Source: Alphaproteobacteria bacterium
GTDB lineage: Bacteria; Pseudomonadota; Alphaproteobacteria; UBA2136; UBA6156
NCBI GenBank assembly: GCA_027489415.1
Contig: JAIXZU010000010.1
Location: forward strand, 1-6,731
Direction: 5' to 3'
DNA: 6,731 nucleotides
The stretch's first letter is position 1. Every line of letters begins with the position of its first letter. A program made the translations under genes and the position numbers. Below are positions 5,357 to 6,731 of this stretch, piece after piece. The notes beneath the pieces are model-generated. The model saw only the letters and a list, made by a program, of their open reading frames with translations. It searched no databases and was not told where the DNA came from.

Positions 5357-5827
5357 TTACAGCTTGTGTTGAGTGCTGTAGGATTTGTTGCTGAAGATGA
5401 ACTGCTGGCCGGAGCGGTTGGCAGAGTTGATGAGCACCGGGGCTTTGAGGTTGGCGGTGAGGTAGTAGCTGTCCCCTTGGTCGTACAACGTCAGGATGGT
5501 CAGGAACTGGGTCTCAGAGGCCGGCATGCTGGTTTCGGTGAGGGCTTCGGAGATGTCCGAGGCGCCGAGTTCGACACCGAGCTGGGCGGGGTCCGCCACC
5601 AAGAACGCGATGGAGGGCTGGTTGACACATTGCAGGAGCATCAAGGGAGAGTTGTCCACGGACGGCAGTTTGGCGAGGCCGAACTGGGTGCATTCGCGGA
5701 AGCCGAACAGGCCCTGGGGGAATTCCACCAGACGGTCTTCACGGAGCTCCACGACACCGAAGCGGGTGTTGAAGGTCAGTGTGGCGCCATCTTTGTGGCT
5801 TACGTCGGAATGCATGGGTTCGCTCAT
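5357..5827 (-). CDS. fliW: Flagellar assembly factor FliW
   Basis: FliW is the protein antagonist of CsrA. It binds either flagellin or CsrA, so that flagellin secretion frees FliW to inhibit CsrA and relieves repression of flagellin translation. The 156-aa product has family hallmarks: TRFGVVEL at 21-28, FPQGLFGFREC at 36-46, PLMLLQCVNQPSIAFLVADP at 61-80, and LTANLKAPVLINSANRSGQQ at 123-142. It ends within the usual length range. The start is set at 5827 because AGGAG (5840-5836) lies 8 nt upstream. The longer frame from 5884 would add 19 Thr/Pro-rich residues, has no SD and overlaps csrA by 41 nt. The csrA stop is 16 nt upstream, so the two are co-transcribed and probably coupled. A terminator follows. 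The cell is therefore expected to make flagella, although no flagellin gene is in the window. Confidence 0.95.
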   Translation of the reverse strand: MSEPMHSDVSHKDGATLTFNTRFGVVELREDRLVEFPQGLFGFRECTQFGLAKLPSVDNSPLMLLQCVNQPSIAFLVADPAQLGVELGASDISEALTETSMPASETQFLTILTLYDQGDSYYLTANLKAPVLINSANRSGQQFIFSNKSYSTQHKL

Positions 5828-5835
5828 GAAGGCGG

Positions 5836-5840
5836 CTCCT
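5836..5840 (-). promoter_or_regulatory. fliW Shine-Dalgarno (decides the start; carries ACAGGAG)
   Basis: AGGAG at 5840-5836 lies 8 nt before the ATG at 5827 and just after the csrA stop (5846-5844). It is part of the heptamer ACAGGAG (5842-5836), identical to the SD heptamer of the unknown gene at 5153-5147. The GGA inside may let CsrA feed back on fliW; this is inference. Confidence 0.75.
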
Positions 5841-5843
5841 GTG

Positions 5844-6188
5844 TTATCGGTCGTTGGGCTTGGGCTTGTTGTCTCTTGTGTCATGGCCGGTATCCTTGGT
5901 TAGGGGTTGGACGTCGGCGGGGTTACCGGCGCCTTTGCCCAAAGAATGCAAGTTCCGTACCACATTTTCGAGGATGACAGGGTCTGTTGTCTTACCAACT
6001 TCGCCCGCGCGGGCGGCGGCCTTGTTTTCATCCTGAATTTTGGCGAAGAGTTCCTGACGGAAGACCGAGCTGCCGGGCGGGTATTCGAAACCGAGTTTGA
6101 CGCGGCCGGATTTGACCTCCAGCACCTTCACTTCGATGGTGCCGTTGATGACGATGGCTTCCCCGGAGCGGCGCGTGATGAGCAGCAT
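5844..6188 (-). CDS. csrA: Carbon storage regulator CsrA with an extended C-terminus
   Basis: CsrA is a small dimeric protein that binds GGA motifs in mRNA leaders and controls translation, in particular of flagellin in species that also have FliW. The core at 1-57 is canonical: MLLITRRSGEAI at 1-12, the beta strands through KVKLGF-like 29-34, and SVFRQELF at 41-48 with the RNA-contacting Arg44. The protein is 114 aa, against about 60-80 for typical CsrA. The extra 55-60 residues form an Ala/Lys-rich helix-like stretch and a polar, charged tail ending DNKPKPNDR. The start at 6188 is the canonical MLLITRR; a frame starting at 6248 would add 20 unrelated residues. The SD is poor (GGAAAG at 6204-6199, 10 nt upstream) and contains the only GGA in this leader. 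It is first in an operon with fliW, behind a strong promoter. Confidence 0.96.
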   Translation of the reverse strand: MLLITRRSGEAIVINGTIEVKVLEVKSGRVKLGFEYPPGSSVFRQELFAKIQDENKAAARAGEVGKTTDPVILENVVRNLHSLGKGAGNPADVQPLTKDTGHDTRDNKPKPNDR

Positions 6189-6304
6189 TGTTTCGTGACT
6201 TTCCGTTAAGCTTTGCGCGAGCATATACCCGTATGGCGGGGGGCACAAGAATGGGGCCTGCGTTTTGGGCGGTTACCTTGGAGTTTGCTGGAAAATGATG
6301 GTGC

Positions 6305-6333
6305 ATTATACCTTTTTTTGTGGGAAAAGTCAA
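6305..6333 (-). promoter_or_regulatory. Strong sigma70-type promoter of csrA-fliW
   Basis: On the minus strand TTGACT (6333-6328, 5/6) is followed after exactly 17 nt by a perfect TATAAT (6310-6305). Start is near 6298, giving an untranslated leader of about 110 nt before csrA. The sequence upstream (6351-6392) is AT-rich and could act as an UP element. Confidence 0.88.
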
Positions 6334-6581
6334 GGATAACCGGTGGTCAAGCTTTGTTTTAAGTTATTGTAATTGCTATTTTTTATGTGATTTGGATGGT
6401 GGTAAACGGATGGAAAACGGGTGGGCCGTGAGGTGCGATTTTGGCGGTGGTGGCCGACTTTCGTTTTCCGTGAATGGTGAATGTAAGGAAAGTGGGTAGG
6501 AAGCGGATGGAAAGTGGGGGCATGGGTGATTGCGTGATTGAGTGATTGGGTGATTGGGTGATTGGGTGAGATATGGATATG
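6334..6581. other. G-rich, C-poor intergenic region upstream of csrA
   Basis: This stretch holds no credible gene. After an AT-rich part (6351-6392), the plus strand is strongly purine-rich with few C bases. It carries a direct repeat CGGATGGAAA at 6407-6416 and 6504-6513, several GGA triplets, and the 8-bp tandem repeat at 6526-6569. A plus-strand -35/-10 pair (TTGTTT at 6354-6359, 17 nt, TATTTT at 6377-6382) is visible but weak. Confidence 0.5.
6526..6569. repeat. Octamer tandem repeat (GTGATTGG-type, about 5.5 copies)
   Basis: Units at 6526, 6534, 6542, 6550, 6558 and a partial one at 6566 read GTGATTGC, GTGATTGA, then three exact GTGATTGG, then GTGA. Short intergenic arrays of GTGATTGG-like octamers occur in other bacterial genomes and are often mistranslated as Pro/Asn/His/Gln-rich proteins; this is from memory. 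They may arise by slippage. The three regularly spaced GGG runs could allow G-quadruplex formation. Confidence 0.85.
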
Positions 6582-6605
6582 AAAAAAGGGGCCCGAGGGC
6601 CCCTT
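6582..6605 (-). terminator. Intrinsic terminator of the right-edge gene
   Basis: A perfect 8-bp stem (AAGGGGCC at 6586-6593 with GGCCCCTT at 6598-6605) and a 4-nt loop are followed on the minus strand by six T (6587-6582). It lies 18 nt after the stop codon at 6624. Confidence 0.9.
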
Positions 6606-6623
6606 CTTCGTTTGTGGATGGAA

Positions 6624-6731
6624 TCAGCGGATGACCAATTCATCCACCGCGCAGACCAGCTTTTTGGAAGAGCCGATGCCCTTTCCTGTCCGTACGGTTT
6701 CGACCCTGCCTTTTTTCACGGTCGTACATTC
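6624..6731 (-). CDS. Hypothetical protein, C-terminal 35 residues (runs off the right edge)
   Basis: A minus-strand frame is open from the window edge to a TGA at 6626-6624. The 35 visible residues include KKGRVETVRTGKGIGSS and end KLVCAVDELVIR. A terminator follows 18 nt later, which supports a true gene end. The piece looks like a compact beta-rich, positively charged C-terminus. It is too short to assign, and I do not recognise the family. It is upstream of csrA on the same strand but separated by the terminator, so it is not in the same operon. Confidence 0.65.
   Translation of the reverse strand, partial: ECTTVKKGRVETVRTGKGIGSSKKLVCAVDELVIR

Noticed and set aside
5828..5884. Longer fliW starting at 5884
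   Set aside because: No SD at that ATG, 41-nt overlap with csrA, and an added Thr/Pro-rich stretch absent from the family; the ATG at 5827 has an ideal AGGAG 8 nt upstream.
6383..6643. Minus-strand frame of 86 codons with Ser/Pro/Ile/Thr/Gln repeats
   Set aside because: The repeats are the translated octamer array. The frame runs through a terminator, has no SD, and overlaps the end of the right-edge gene in another frame.

Overview
The window looks like ordinary proteobacterial chromosome, roughly 57-58 % GC by eye. The Rieske protein (Tat-type N-terminus), cytochrome b and cytochrome c1 form a petABC operon whose sequences most resemble alphaproteobacterial bc1 complexes. A csrA-fliW pair indicates a flagellated cell that uses the CsrA/FliW switch rather than the FlaF/FlbT system typical of alphaproteobacteria. 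A deep-branching alphaproteobacterium or a close relative is my best guess. This is inference from remembered family resemblance, not a search.

Layout, left to right. Position 1-284 is the 5' part of an unrecognised minus-strand gene that runs off the edge. The only plus-strand gene, msrB (408-800, methionine-R-sulfoxide reductase), is divergent from it. msrB converges on, and overlaps by 14 bp, a minus-strand endonuclease/exonuclease/phosphatase-fold hydrolase (787-1530), which has no Shine-Dalgarno and an intrinsic terminator just upstream of its start. A gene-poor gap (1531-1837) holds that terminator and a 17-bp hairpin directly behind petC. The petA-petB-petC operon (4369 down to 1838, minus) encodes the three catalytic subunits of the ubiquinol:cytochrome c oxidoreductase. 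Upstream lies a monocistronic unknown gene (4524-5135, minus) with its own terminator, promoter and a highly structured 5' leader. Then come fliW (5357-5827) and csrA (5844-6188), co-transcribed from a near-consensus sigma70 promoter at 6305-6333. A G-rich, repeat-containing intergenic region follows. Last are a strong terminator and the 3' end of another unrecognised minus-strand gene (6624-6731).

How the parts may work together. petABC builds the respiratory bc1 complex. CsrA is an RNA-binding translational regulator and FliW its protein antagonist; together they normally tie flagellin synthesis to flagellar assembly. The most unusual element is the leader of the unknown gene. A 76-nt segment folds into a compact four-way junction (13-bp perfect closing stem, three inner hairpins) that starts about 8 nt after the predicted transcription start. 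It is followed by a small hairpin whose loop presents the Shine-Dalgarno core ACAGGAG, the layout used by CsrA binding sites. The same heptamer is the SD of fliW. A structured-RNA-controlled, possibly CsrA-responsive gene next to csrA-fliW is the best candidate here for something undescribed; the function of its 203-aa product is unknown.
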